Assembly: GCA_928212115.1 (NCBI GenBank)
Contig: CAKMRJ010005745.1
Coordinates: forward strand, 95,186,686 to 95,250,685
Source: Lactuca virosa
Taxonomy: Eukaryota > Streptophyta > Magnoliopsida > Asterales > Asteraceae
Direction: 5' to 3'
Length of the DNA: 64,000 nt
The notes below the pieces were generated by a model. The model worked only from the letters and a program-made list of their open reading frames with translations. It made no database searches and was not told the origin of the DNA. The position numbers and the translations under genes were made by a program. Of the stretch, positions 1 through 11,863 are shown one piece after another. The number at the start of each line of letters is the position of its first letter. The stretch's first letter is position 1.

Positions 1-2430
1 GATTCTCAATTGTAATTGTTCATTTGAATTAAAAATCAAGCCCAAAACAGAATTAAAATCATTTTGATCCATTTTAATTCATTCAAAAGTACAAATAAAT
101 CTTCGATCAGTTAATAATCATTGATTTCGGTTCATATGGTCCAAAATTCATTAGGATACTGTTCATCAATTTTGGAGCCCATATGATTTCTTTTGATCCG
201 ATAATAACTTTTTGAGCCCATAAATCAATGTTTGAGCCCAATGATTCACTAAATCAGTTTGATACATATTATTCGTTGTTCATAGTTCTTTGTGGTATGC
301 TTAAAGGAGTTGTACGTTTCTGATGTTCTGGTTCCAATTATTGATCACGATTGTTCTGGAGTTTCGATTTCGTTTCAATGTTTCTGAATAATCGATTAGA
401 AATCTTTGTTAATCAGAACTTGTGAATTGATTTATATAATTTGGTCAATCCCAAAATCGATTATGATCAAGTCATTGTTAAAAAATCGTCAATTGGTTCT
501 TTGATTTTGAAGAAATTGACCAAGAACACTTGAATGTGATGAAGAACAGTGAAACAATCACGTTTTTATCTGAAATTTGATGTTAGATTCATCAATTTCA
601 TGTTTGTTGACTTTTGATTTCGAAAAGTCAAACTCAGAAAAAGCCATACTCGATTTTCAAGTGTTGATTCTGTGAATTGGAGGCTGAAATTGGTTGATAC
701 AAGTCATATTTGGGTTGTGGATGTCGAAATAAAGCTTGATTTGGGGTTTAATTTCGAAAATTGGTTGGGTTTTTGATCTAGATGTCGAACACTGGAATGA
801 CGTTTATGTTCACATGTAAATGTTGATTTCGAAATTGGATGTGTTTGAGGTCAATGTTGATGTCGAATGATGGAGATTTGGTATTCAAAGGATTTTTTTT
901 TACATCGAAGGTCAATTGGTTTGCAATTGCATTTTGAAGTCAAACATATTTTGACTTTGGCTTAAGAACGAAAGTATGTGTTCGTCGAAATCAGGGAGTT
1001 TTGATTGGAGGCTGCTTGATATTGGATGTTCAAGTTCGACTGATGATGTGTGCTCTTTACTATTATTTGGACAACGAAGGCAAAAAAGAGAAGAATTGAA
1101 TTCGACATCAAGGTCGATGGAAAATTGCAATCATAACGAGTTGTGATGATAGGTTCGCAAATGGGTCTTGGAATCGAAATTGAAGTTTGACACGGATGGA
1201 GTTTGATGTCGAACGTTCTGGTCACTTCGATTTGTGTGATCGATTGGGAAGGTGATTTTGATTTGGACGTTGAATGGGAAAATAGACGAGTTCGACATCT
1301 ATGGATCGAGATTTGGTACCTTCGCTATGGGTTTATAGTTTGCATCTGAGAACGAAGGTTATGGCTTGACAACGAAGGTTGGGTTGACGGTCAAACAATT
1401 TTCACAAATGGGTTTGGTAGTCGAAATTATCTTCGATATGGGTTAATCAAGGTTGATGTCGAACACACCTTCGATGTGTGAATTCTCGACATTCGCTACT
1501 GGATAGCAAAGTGAAGAAGAAACATAAAGTGTCGATTCGAATCCCTCAACTTTCAACGAATTGACGTTTTTCACCACCTTCGACATGGAGTCATAAATGT
1601 GCATAATTCCTGAATTTCCATTTCGAACACCTGTAATTTTTGTAAGTTGGCAGAATTTGCCCAGTTTCGACATTAGGTTGAAAATTCTGAGAAATGGGAA
1701 TATTTTCGAAACAGATCCCTGTAGTTAATGCGAATTAACACTTTATGCCCAGTTTCGCAATTGGGGTAAAGTTTCGCATCTGAGGCTGTTTTGGGCGCAA
1801 AGGGTCACTGAAGAATTTCAATATTGACTGTTTCTACCCAAATTTTTGAAAATTCGTGAAAGGCGTTCCGGGAATGAATTCGAAAATTGAAATATTTTTT
1901 GGATTTTCCAGATTTATGCAAAACGTTTATGCCATGTGTTAAGGGGGATTTTTGTATAGAAAATTCCGAACTGAGCACTTTCTCATTCCTTTTTGGTTTT
2001 ATAATCATTTTTCGATTATAAAAAGGGGGAGGGAATTAAATATGAGAATTCGAAAGTCGAATATTTTCATACTACGCGGACTTGAAGACCGAAGTGACCT
2101 TGAGCAATTGAAGTTTATGAAGTGATTCAATTTGAGATTTGGAAGTGATTAGTTTATGATGGGTTTAGACTTATTGAAGATTTTTGGAGTGTACTTTTAT
2201 GCTCAAATTTGGGTAATCTTGTGGAGGTTTGGATACTCCTAATTGCCTTTTGATGCTCGGTTTGTACGGTTTCACACTCTAGAACCCGGAGTGGAAGGTC
2301 ATTGAAGAATTGAAGTTTTGAAGTTCAATTCTACGTATGTCACGCTTGAGGCTTGGTTCGTGAAGTTGCTTATTTTTGGAAGATTGAAGCGGGTCATCCA
2401 TTCCTAAATTTGAGGGGGGGGGGGGGGGAA
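1..2430 (+). mobile_element. Non-coding internal end of an LTR element
   Basis: No credible protein is encoded; reading frames are short. It is assigned to a retroelement because it runs into a G-rich tract and then an LTR-like sequence starting TGTTGGGG at 2431. Between about 719 and 1672 the 8-base word ATGTCGAA or its complement TTCGACAT occurs at least nine times (near 719, 782, 862, 1092, 1207, 1291, 1456, 1580, 1667). The 5' half lies outside the window, so the superfamily is unknown. Confidence 0.45.
2414..2428 (+). other. Polypurine tract (15-G run)
   Basis: Fifteen G residues precede AA and the LTR start TGTTGGGG. Position and purine content match the plus-strand priming tract of an LTR retrotransposon. 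The G run has probably expanded by slippage. Confidence 0.5.
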
Positions 2431-2918
<488 letters not shown>

Positions 2919-3037
2919 TGCCAAATCAATGCTCTTAATTACATCAGTGAATATTAATGTTTGGTTGTTCATATATTCATTGATGAATAATGACAAAAAG
3001 TTGTATATACAAAATTCATATATATATATTATATCTA

Positions 3038-3083
<46 letters not shown>

Positions 3084-3493
3084 TAAGAGCAATGTTATTA
3101 ATGTAGATAAAAGCTACTTCTATTTTTTTTTTAAATTTTATAATACATGGAGCAAACTTCATTGAAAATTGTGTTCTTCTTCATGTTATTGGTCACCATC
3201 TCTGATACTTTTAGTCTCTAGTAAATTTAAATTTTTATATTTAATATCTTACACAATAAAATTTTATAAAACGACGATGTGTTTTTTTCCATGTCAAATC
3301 TAGAGTTTTTTTTTTAATTTTATTATTATTATTATTGTTATTTTTAATTTTTATTATTTATTTATGTATTTATTTATTTACAAAAGTAGTGTATTTTAAA
3401 AAGCTATTCACCAAAATGGTGTGGTTTTAAAAATATTACCATTTAGGTTAAATTTTTTACAAAATCAAAATTAGAAGGTAAAATAAAAAAAAA
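2919..3493. other. AT-rich DNA with a TA microsatellite
   Basis: No gene is seen. A TA-rich stretch lies at about 3017-3079, and TTA and TTTA runs at about 3317-3375. The rest is AT-rich without recognisable signals. Confidence 0.6.
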
Positions 3494-3660
3494 GAAATTG
3501 ACTTATTAGTGTAATTATCTTTTCGTTTTGTTCATATTTGGGTAACGTCTTTTTTTTTTTGTACACATCCAAAAAGTTCATTACCTAGTTGTGTATAAAA
3601 AAAAGAAATTACCCAAATGTGAACAAAACGAGAAGATAATTACTTTAATAAGTCAATTTC
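3494..3660. mobile_element. Foldback MITE, about 167 bp
   Basis: The left arm (about 3494-3546, starting GAAATTGACTTATTA) is the near-perfect reverse complement of the right arm (about 3606-3660, ending TAATAAGTCAATTTC), with a short loop. Terminal repeats of about 50 bp in a 167-bp unit without coding capacity fit a MITE. I could not settle a target-site duplication, so the superfamily is unassigned. Confidence 0.7.
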
Positions 3661-3797
3661 CTATATCTAAAATCATTTCTTAGTAGTTAAGTTGTGATGC
3701 TGAATCATAGTTTATCGGATGGCTTTAGTTTCCGTATTATAGCTTAAAGCATTTCCAAAAACCGATATCAATTTTTTTTGAAACAAATTGTTAAACT

Positions 3798-4242
3798 CAA
3801 GGTTGTCAAGATCGGGATCCTACCTAGGATCGTTTTTTGGTTTGCAAGATCGGGATCGGGATCGTAAGATCCCACAAAATAAAATATAGTTTTAATTTAT
3901 AATTTTTAATCATGAAAAATATTCAAGCATTCAATTTTTCGTTCAAAAGTTATAAAAACTTCAAAATATTAGTCATAAGCCACAATACAAAATGATAAAT
4001 GGTAAACTGGTAAAGGGTAAAAGACAGAAAGTGGTAAAAAAATTTCATTTGCAAAAGAAAAAAAAAATCAAGGGAAGGTAGGATCGGATCGGATCTCAAT
4101 CCTACGATCCTACCTACGATCTTACGATACTACATGCGATCCTACCCCAAATACGATCCTTTTACGATCCGGATCGTTTTTCATACCTAGGATCGTAGGA
4201 TCGTACGATCCTACGATCAAGATCGCGATTTTGACAACCATG
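3798..4242. mobile_element. hAT-type MITE, 445 bp, with 8-bp duplication
   Basis: The element starts CAAGGTTGTCAA and ends as the inverse (TTGACAACCATG); the terminal repeats match at 19 of 22 positions. It is flanked by a perfect 8-bp direct repeat GTTAAACT at 3790-3797 and 4243-4250. Terminal CAAGG and 8-bp duplications are the hallmark of hAT transposons. The inside is non-coding and dense in GGATCG/CGATCC words that extend the self-complementarity. Confidence 0.85.
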
Positions 4243-4441
4243 GTTAAACTTTTTTGGATCATTTACCACTTTTAATGTTTTTTAGAAAATAACTAATCTA
4301 TCATCGTATTTGTGAAATATTTTATAAAACTTTCATTTAATACGTTATTTTTTAAGCATATGTTGTATTAGTAAAATTACAAATTACATAACAATAAGAC
4401 TACATAAAACCAGTATATTCCAATACACAAAGTTAAAATAA

Positions 4442-4726
4442 TTACTCTATATCCAGAGTCCGGTCTTTCATTTTTATCTTATCACATAACATTTGATGAT
4501 ATGTAAGTTGTTCTCTAATCATATCTTGCGTATTGTCATACAAAATCCTTATTTCTTTGATTATATTTAAAAACTTGATTGATTCGTTTGTTTTCTTCAT
4601 TTGCTTTGCTACTTCATTTTTCTCATAAACACTTATAGAGTTATCGTCGTTGGACATAGTTGGAGGAAAATAAAATAAGAGATACCATAAGAAGATGATG
4701 TTATTTTTTTTACATAACGACACCAA
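4442..4726 (-). CDS. Small unrecognised ORF, 94 codons
   Basis: The conceptual protein has a hydrophobic start and a Lys/Glu-rich helical rest that could form a coiled coil. I recognise no family. It lies in AT-rich repeat DNA without visible exons, promoter or neighbours, so chance or an unidentified transposon remnant is as likely as a gene. Confidence 0.15.
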   Translation of the reverse strand: MVSLCKKNNIIFLWYLLFYFPPTMSNDDNSISVYEKNEVAKQMKKTNESIKFLNIIKEIRILYDNTQDMIREQLTYHQMLCDKIKMKDRTLDIE

Positions 4727-5743
4727 TATTGACTACTTTTATAAAAATATAACGTCGCAAACGACGAATATTGATAAATAAAAAGATGCTAACAATTATT
4801 ATGTATATAGATACAAAAATAAAAAAACGATAAAGTATCATAGGACCATTACAAATCTAATATTTAGTATTGTAGTTACAATGAAAAAATATTCAAAAAA
4901 TAATAAAACATTAAATGTTAAATATAATAAAAGGAGTAAAATGAAACATTATTTAACAAAGGGGTTAACTCTACAAAATATAAACCTTAGAAAAAGATTA
5001 AGTAATATAAAAATATGTTGTATTTTTGACCCAAAAAGCAACCCCTTTTCATCGGGATGATTCATAAGAAACATGTTCTCAACAATCTTAGACACATGTA
5101 TGTTGGCATCGAGTGTATTTGATTCCTCAATCTGAACTTTGTAGCTTGGAAGTAAACCCACTCCTAATGAGTCATTTTAGAGAATTATATGGGTTAGATG
5201 TACAACAAACCCCATATGATCCATGAATATAACCACATACTCCATAAAAATATGTTCAAATAGCCAGAACTAGTGATCTCCTTATGATCTTCTACGAAGT
5301 TAGGGACCGACGCCTAAAATATTCACTACAAAACTAACTTACTTATCGACCAAAGAGCAGCATGAATCGAAAGCCATCCAAATTTCTAGGATCTTGGTCA
5401 CAGTAGAATCCTAATTAAATGTAGGAATTAGGAACCCAATAAATGCCTCATAGGAAAATCCATTTCTTTCAAAATCATCTCTTAACTCAACCTCATACGA
5501 ATTTTATTCTCATATACTCGGGTGATGCACACTTTTGTTTTTATCAATGCAAAAATTCATAGAGGGAAATGATAATTCTCCTTGCATTTTCTATTGGTTG
5601 TTTATGATTTCTTTGCATGTTTTAAGTTTTCTAGTATGTATTGGTCTATACACATGGATGATTTGTAGACATGTTATTGCTTTGTGTATGTGGATGATTT
5701 GTGGACATAATAATTTGTTTTATAGTCCATGTATATTTTAGGT
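4727..5743. other. AT-rich unassigned region
   Basis: A 70-codon minus-strand frame (4949-5161) is the best in the stretch; I do not recognise it, and the minus strand past it is full of stops. The less AT-rich part (about 5200-5530) may be an old pol or gene remnant, but I cannot name it. Confidence 0.4.
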
Positions 5744-5995
5744 GTTTTTCATCAAGCATTCATTAAGGTAATTCGTGTATATATCGCCTCAAGTTTCTTT
5801 TTTATACAGGGATTACAACTATTTGGAACTAAGACACCAAACTTGGAAGCAAATGTTGTTTTTCATCAAGAATCCATCAAGGTAATGGAAGTGACTTATC
5901 ATGATTTATATTTTATAAGCTCAGTAAATAAGGCACCAAACTTGAAAGCAAAGTCTATTTTTCATCAAGAATCCATCAAGGTAATAGAAGTTGTT
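5744..5995 (+). repeat. Diverged direct repeats of about 100-115 bp
   Basis: The 12-mer TTTTTCATCAAG recurs at 5744, 5859 and 5958. The last two copies also share flanking sequence (accaaacttg.aagcaaa before, aatccatcaaggtaat after). The small frames here follow from the duplication and do not look like a gene. Confidence 0.65.
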
Positions 5996-6192
5996 AAAAC
6001 TTGTTCATCGTATGTAAATTGGTACAATTTGTGAATATTCATGGGTCTACTGAAACTCAAGGCGGTTAATCACATTCTTAAGCATGTCAATCTATTAATC
6101 AACAATGTTATGAGTGTGTGATATGTGCAGATGAATAAGGTATCGTGTAACCGTTTCTTGATAGCTCTTTGCCTATTGTTGCATGAATAAGG

Positions 6193-6410
6193 TCATTATA
6201 AAATGAACACATGTTTTACATTTAAAAGAAACGGGGGTAAAATGATCATTATAAAATACATGAATTTGAAATTAAAAAAAAACAGCGGAATTACATTCAT
6301 TATAAAAGAACAAGGCTTTGAAATTAAAAAAGAAACAAGGGAATAACCGTCGTTATAAAAAAATAAAGGTTTGAAAGTAAAAGGAAACATAGGTATAATG
6401 GTCATTATAT
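6193..6410. repeat. 52-bp tandem repeat, four copies
   Basis: The box (T/C)(C/G)(A/G)TTATAAAA recurs at 6193, 6246, 6297 and 6350, with a final variant at 6402, spacing 51-53 bp. Each unit also has a GAAA-TTAAA-GAAAC core. The 85-codon minus-strand frame over it is a by-product of the repeat. Confidence 0.8.
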
Positions 6411-6927
6411 GAATGACCTCATGACACTCTACGATGATCATTTTGTGCATCACAATGCTGCTTCAAACTGCTTCCTTTTACATATAAAAATAATATCAAA
6501 ATAGCAGTCCATGTCTAATATAACTATTTGATGATTTCATCATTAATGAAAAATGCATGCTTGGTATTTATTCTCAATTTTGTTCATTATACATAGGTAT
6601 CATCCAAACAAAGCATCATACCATCTTTCTTTTCATCATTTTGGCATTAATTCTCAATTTTACTCATTGTACAGAAAATGCATCTAAGGCAGAATTGGTA
6701 ATTAAAAATTATAGTGAATTAAACAACTAACAAAAAAAAACTTATAGAAATGTCCTAGTGTAAAAGAAAGTTGCAAAAATGGTCCTTGTATATCAAGAAG
6801 GCCTTTTTGCATAATTGGTTTTATAGAAATGGTCCCCAAGAAATATATCATGAACATAAATTGCTTACAATCATCAATCATTTGATTTGTTACGTTTAAT
6901 ATGTGGTTAAATGATACATATGGTCAC

Positions 6928-6932
<5 letters not shown>
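6411..6932. other. AT-rich DNA without recognised features
   Basis: No ORF, RNA gene or clear repeat is seen. A phrase close to ATTCTCAATTTT(G/A)TTCATT occurs twice (near 6569 and 6651), a weak hint of an old duplication. Confidence 0.5.

Positions 6933-7019
<87 letters not shown>
6933..7019. repeat. (CT)n-(AT)n compound microsatellite
   Basis: About 42 bp of CT followed by about 45 bp of AT. A similar compound occurs at 7679-7773. The DNA between, 7020-7678, is AT-rich, shows one short duplication (aaattaggaRacacatgttt near 7121 and 7141) and no gene. Confidence 0.95.
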
Positions 7020-7023
<4 letters not shown>

Positions 7024-7678
7024 CGCTTATGTTATTGTATTGTAATTAATTATTGTATGGATGTAGGGATGAATGTAAACCAATGGGTTTAGTTATTTTA
7101 AGTAATAACTTACCTATCTTTAAATTAGGAGACACATGTTTAAATTAGGAAACACATGTTTAATTAATGAAAATTTCGGATTTTCAAGGATATTGATTCT
7201 TTTAATTTTGAATTGTGATTTTTTTTAATTAATTCATTTTTAATTCTAACATAATTTTTAATTTTACTCGATTTTATTCTTCTAGAATGCAATTCTGTTA
7301 GAACGATATTCTATGAAAATGTCAGACTATATTCTGATAGAGTATATATTTTGATTGAAGTAACTTCTTGTAGAAAAACAACATTCTTGAACCTTCAGTT
7401 GAAATATAACATAATCCTTATATATTCAAACATTGAAATGCAAATATATATTCATACATATTCTAACAAAAGAACGAGATATGTGTTTTGTATGGTCGGT
7501 TAGGGTATTTAATTCTTAAACTATATTGCCTAAATTAAAGGGTTTAATTAAATATTTGTTTAATTACTAAAATTAATTAATAGATAACATTAAAAATTTA
7601 CCTTAATTAGGTTTTGAAATGATTGGCTCACATTGATTCCTACATCCACACAATAATTAGTTAGAATACCTGAGCCTA

Positions 7679-7679
7679 G

Positions 7680-7773
<94 letters not shown>
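7679..7773. repeat. (CT)n-(TA)n compound microsatellite
   Basis: About 25 bp of CT followed by about 70 bp of TA, abutting the terminal repeat of the element at 7774. A TA run also abuts its right end. Confidence 0.95.
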
Positions 7774-7777
<4 letters not shown>

Positions 7778-8176
7778 AAAAGTTCAATAGAGAACCATAA
7801 TTATTGGTTCTTCAAGGAACAAATCTTTTTTTCAATTTCTAGAGCTTATTCTTTATCGAAAAAAAAATCTAAAAATATCTAAATTCATATATTAACATTG
7901 TGAATGTGAAAAGTATTTTTCGGATTCACCGTGTGAATCCGGATTCACATTGTGAATTTTCAAAGATTCACATTGTGAATTTTCAAAGATTCACATTGTG
8001 AATTTGACGTAAAAAAAAACAAAATTCGAATTTGATATCATTGGAAAAACGATAAAAAGTTATGAATTTATGTATTTTTAGTTTTTTTTTTTTTTGTTAA
8101 AAAATAAGTTCTAAAAGTTGAAAAAAGATTGGTTCCTCGGTTCCTTGGTTATTATGGTTCTCTGTTGAACTCACCC

Positions 8177-8177
<1 letters not shown>
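7774..8177. mobile_element. TIR element (MITE), about 404 bp
   Basis: The left end (AGGGAAAAGTTCAATAGAGA...) and the reverse complement of the right end (AGGGTGAGTTCAACAGAGAA...) match over about 50 bp. Both ends abut TA repeats, consistent with insertion at TA. Inside, 7923-8003 holds three copies of a GATTCACATTGTGAAT-type near-palindrome. There is no coding capacity. Confidence 0.75.

Positions 8178-8241
<64 letters not shown>
8178..8241. repeat. (TA)n microsatellite
   Basis: TA run flanking the right end of the TIR element, broken once near 8200. The following 8242-8451 is AT-rich and featureless up to the small LTR element. Confidence 0.95.
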
Positions 8242-8246
<5 letters not shown>

Positions 8247-8451
8247 TGTCTCATCTAAAAACCGTTATAACTTTTTTTTCCATAAATCAAACAAACACGT
8301 CCCAGATGGCGAAATTTAGCCACACTAATCAACCGTGGCTAGTATTTGTTACATTCGTTACTTTTTAGTGCGACTATCAATTTTTTTAAATGGTATTGTC
8401 ACACACATATTTAAATGTGGTGGAAACAATTCATGATTTTATCAATGATAA

Positions 8452-8708
8452 TGACAGGTTTAATTATGACTTTAGTCAAAAGTGGTGACCGTTTCTTTGG
8501 GAAATAAATAGGAGTGTTCTGTCTTTTCTTTAGGTGTAATTCTAGGTTTATTATTTAGTATTTTCGTTTGATTCTTTTAGCTATATAAATCTCACTTTGT
8601 AATCTATTTCAAAACCATGGAATAACAATAGAAAAGTTTCCCATATTCTCTCTTATTTTCCTTTTTTTCTTTATGTATGTTGGATCGTGTTTAGAGTATG
8701 TTCCAACA
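8452..8708 (+). repeat. 5' LTR of the small LTR element, 257 bp
   Basis: Begins TGACAGG and ends TTCCAACA. A TATA box (TATATAAAT) lies at about 8582-8590; in the 3' copy the same place reads TAGATAAAG. About 33 of 257 positions differ from the 3' LTR by eye count. Confidence 0.88.
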
Positions 8709-9349
8709 CTTGATATTAGAGCTAACCAGGGTGGTTCTCGAATGTGGTGTGATCTCAGAGATGGAAGCAGGCGGCTGTTGAGGAAGAAAACAAGCAAGTA
8801 TGTCGAGAGGAAGAAAGCAAACAAACATGTTGAGAGGAAGAAAGCAAGCAAGAAGAATGAAAGCAAGCAACAAGGGTGATAAGTTTTAGTGATCATCAAA
8901 AGAAATGAAAAACAGTTGCAAGGCTAATCGCATTTGGTGATCAGAAGAAAGAAGCATCATCAAAAATTTGTTGTATGTTAGCAAGAAAGAAGCAAAACAC
9001 AAGTAGCAAGAATCAGTAACTAAGAAAGGATGCATGTAGCAAGAAGCAAGAAGAAAAGAAAGCAGTAGCAAGAAAAGAAAGAGGTGGAAAGAGGAAAGAA
9101 GAAAAGAAGCAAGAACGAGATGAAGATTGGTGCAAGAAGGCGGTAATGCAAGTGAATGGAAGAAGGTACAACCAGATTGTATGTGGTTCGATGATGATAA
9201 TAGCATATGGCTCTCGGTATTTAGATGATGAAGAAGGAGGTTCATTTCATCAGGAACGGTGGTGGCATGCAATTCTTAGAAAGTGGTTAATAGCTGAGAA
9301 ATACTGATGTGAAAGATAGATATGGACAAGTTAGAACTAAGAGCGTGAT

Positions 9350-9608
9350 TGATGGGTTTAATTCTGACTTTAATCAAAAGTGGTGACCGGTTCTTTGGGA
9401 AATATATAGGAGGGTGCTGCCTTTTCTTTAGGATTAATTCTAGGTTTATTATTTAGTATTTTTTTTTTGTTTCTTTTAGCTAGATAAAGCTCACTTTGTA
9501 ATATTTTTCAATATCATCGAATAACAACAAAAAAGTTTCCCATCTACTCTCTTCTTTTCCTTTTGTTTCTTTGTGTATGTTTGATCGTGTTCAGAGCATT
9601 TTCCAACA
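9350..9608 (+). repeat. 3' LTR of the small LTR element, 259 bp
   Basis: Begins TGATGGG and ends TTCCAACA, followed by the duplication GATAA. The purine tract expected upstream is poorly preserved (AGAACTAAGAGCG). Confidence 0.88.
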
Positions 9609-9613
9609 GATAA

Positions 9614-9991
9614 TTAGTCCTACTTTATAATGAAATCGTCACACTATTGAAAAAAGTGTGACTATGCTTTTTTTAAAAAAAGTGTGACCCTATGTCAAAA
9701 TTCTTGGAGTGTCTATAAATAATGGAGATATGTGCCACATATACAATCTATATCTTGCACTCTTGAATACCGTCAGTAACGCTTGTAAAATTGCAGGGAC
9801 TTGATATGTGACAATTACATTTGGCTATTTCACAAATACTTTTTTGAAAGCATGTAATAGCCATGTGTAAGATTCTATGCTTTCACTTGAAAGTAGCACC
9901 GCTCCAAAAGTTATATGTCGTATATGATTATCTGTACGAGTAAATCATACAAAAATCATCCTATATTTGTATAATAAAAAAGGAAAATAAA

Positions 9992-10042
<51 letters not shown>

Positions 10043-10196
10043 AAATTCTTTTTCATCTAAACTATAGAACTCAAATTATTTTTTGATCCAAATGTATAGT
10101 AATGATGCAAAGCTCTTTATTTAACACTTTAATATTCTCAAAGTAATGATCCTATTACTATTCATATAGAACTTCAAAAATATAATTCTTATGGTA
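9614..10196. other. AT-rich DNA between elements
   Basis: No gene is seen. A perfect 8-bp stem (GTCACACT...AGTGTGAC) lies at 9650-9674 and a TA microsatellite at about 9997-10040. Confidence 0.6.
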
Positions 10197-10397
10197 TGTG
10201 TTAGGGGCAGGATCACATAGTCATATTCAGGATCCTTAATAATTTTGAAGTCTCAGGTTCCTTAGATAAAGGATCCAAGGCTTTCTTGTAACTCAGGTGT
10301 CTCACTTTGATCACTATTCTACACTTGTATTACACTAACACTACTGCCTCTCATACAATTTGGTTGAATTGCACTTGATCGATTTTTGACCAAAACA
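10197..10397 (+). mobile_element. Possible 5' LTR end of L0 (Tat-like gypsy)
   Basis: The stretch can be read as TG...CA (TGTGTTAGG to CCAAAACA) and lies just before a primer-site-like sequence. The partner LTR is not in the window, so the start is a guess; only the end near 10397 is reasonably supported. Confidence 0.35.
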
Positions 10398-10398
10398 A

Positions 10399-10418
10399 CT
10401 TGGCACCCATCTTGGGGC
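10399..10418 (+). promoter_or_regulatory. Primer-binding-site-like sequence of L0
   Basis: TTGGCACCCATCTTGGGGCC resembles the TTGGCGCC-type sequence that follows the 5' LTR in Tat/Athila gypsy elements. It begins two bases after the CA of the putative LTR end and 28 bases before the gag start codon. Confidence 0.5.
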
Positions 10419-10445
10419 CGTGGTGTTCACAATCGTTCGAGAATC

Positions 10446-11860
10446 ATGGCTACCCAACCAACCTTACCTTCTTCCTCCATTCCTTATATTTACTCTAGAA
10501 ACCTTCCTCCACCTCCAGGCGGAGCTCCCAAGAAAACTTTCGAGGCACCAAACTAAAACACCTCTCCGGTCGCTACCCAAGGATTTCAGGATCCTCCTGT
10601 ACCGATTTCCAATAACGAGCTCTTTGATATGGTGAAGAGACTAGAACGACAAGTTACTCAACAGAAGGAGGACAACAAGACGATACTAAAGGAAATGGAG
10701 AGAATGAGGGAAGAGATACACAAACCCCAAGAAGCAGCACCGTCGATCTTGCAGCCCAAGATCTTGAACTTTGACAATACAAGATCCTCAGGAAACCGTC
10801 GCGAGATAGGATCCTCAATATTGCCCCTTGCTCCAGCTTAGGGTGTAGCTCTAAAGGAGAAAAATCATATGATCTAGGATCTCGGTGAAACCTTCGTTAC
10901 TCCCAATAACAAGGATCATGGTAACTCCGTAAATAATAATACTTTTAATGCTAACTCCATGGATGTTGATGCACGAATAAGCACGGTCATGCCCAAGGAA
11001 CATCAACAATTAAGGAAGATGATCTCGAGTGTGCCCGGGGTGGTCCAACCTATACTGGAAGCATCCCCAACAAGCCACATGATCTCAAGATTTGCACCGG
11101 CGATTGTTGATACCGCAGTCCCAAAGTGCTTCCAAAATCCCAACATGAAGCCTGACGATGGGACTACGGATCCTGAAGAACTGACGATGGGACTACAGAT
11201 CCTGAAGAACATGTGGCACAATACAGGGAAAGAATGGAGGTCATCCCCATTCCCACACATTTGAAGGAAGCTTGCCGATGCAAGGGTTTTGGTTCGACTC
11301 TCATAGGATCAACCTTGAAATGGCTACTAAATGTTCCTCCTTAATCTATTACTTCATTTGCACATTTACTTAATATTTTTAACAACCATTTTTCTTGTAG
11401 CAGAACATTCAAAAATATCACTAGTGATCTCTATCGGGTGGTTCACGACCCTAAGTAATCCCTCATGGATTTCATGAATAGGTTTGGAAGGGAAGCTCTG
11501 AGTATCCCTAACATTGACCTGACATATGCCGTAGTAGCCTTTAAAATGGGCTTAAAGAAAGACTCCCTTTACTATGAAGGCCTTATAATGACTCCTTGCA
11601 AAAGAATGGATGAAGTGAGGAGCAGAGCACTGAGATTCATAAGACTTGAAGAAGAAAAGGAGATCCGAAAGTGGAGCAACCCACCAAACTCATTTGAAAA
11701 CCCCAATAGGAAGGCCGATTCCTCGGTCCAAAGATCCTATAAATTGAAACCTGATCATCATAGGGTCAATGCCCTCGAACACGAAGGGGAAGAAGAAGAA
11801 TTTCCTAAGATCACTGACTATTGTTTTTCTATAGATGTTTCAGGTTTAATATTTGCTATG
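10446..11860 (+). pseudogene. gag of L0, Tat-like Ty3/gypsy element (broken)
   Basis: From ATG 10446 one frame runs through a Pro-rich N-terminus, a coiled-coil-like segment (about 10629-10730) and the gag core. The core features LKWLLNVPP, a FNNHF-type segment and FGREALSIPN...AFKMGL, and are typical of Tat-group gag. The frame is broken by stops near 10554, 10839 and 10875, by a 29-bp tandem duplication (11152-11180 and 11181-11209) that shifts the frame, and by stops near 11343 and 11457. The visible stops are TAA or TAG where Gln would fit. Gag would form the particle that packages the element RNA; this copy cannot. Confidence 0.8.
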
Positions 11861-11863
11861 TAG

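Larger units (their letters stand above)
8452..9608 (+). mobile_element. Intact small non-autonomous LTR element (TRIM-like)
   Basis: Two direct repeats, 8452-8708 and 9350-9608, frame a 641-bp non-coding interior. The whole is flanked by a perfect 5-bp duplication GATAA at 8447-8451 and 9609-9613. A degenerate primer site (TGATATTAGAGC against TGGTATCAGAGC, 10 of 12) starts two bases after the left LTR. The interior is rich in AAG/CAAG words and encodes nothing convincing; the frames over it are low-complexity. At 1157 bp it is TRIM-like though longer than typical. The LTRs are about 87% identical by eye, so the insertion is old. Confidence 0.9.

Noticed and set aside
5200..5530. Possible decayed coding region on the minus strand
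   Set aside because: Readings are broken by frequent stops in all frames and no motif was recognised.
8609..9272. Several overlapping frames of 60-128 codons on both strands
   Set aside because: They lie inside the small LTR element and translate its AAG/CAAG-rich interior; no domain, no conservation evidence.
9640..9720. Possible CACTA or other DNA transposon end near the GTCACACT/AGTGTGAC stem
   Set aside because: Only an 8-bp stem is visible, without matching distant terminus or target duplication.
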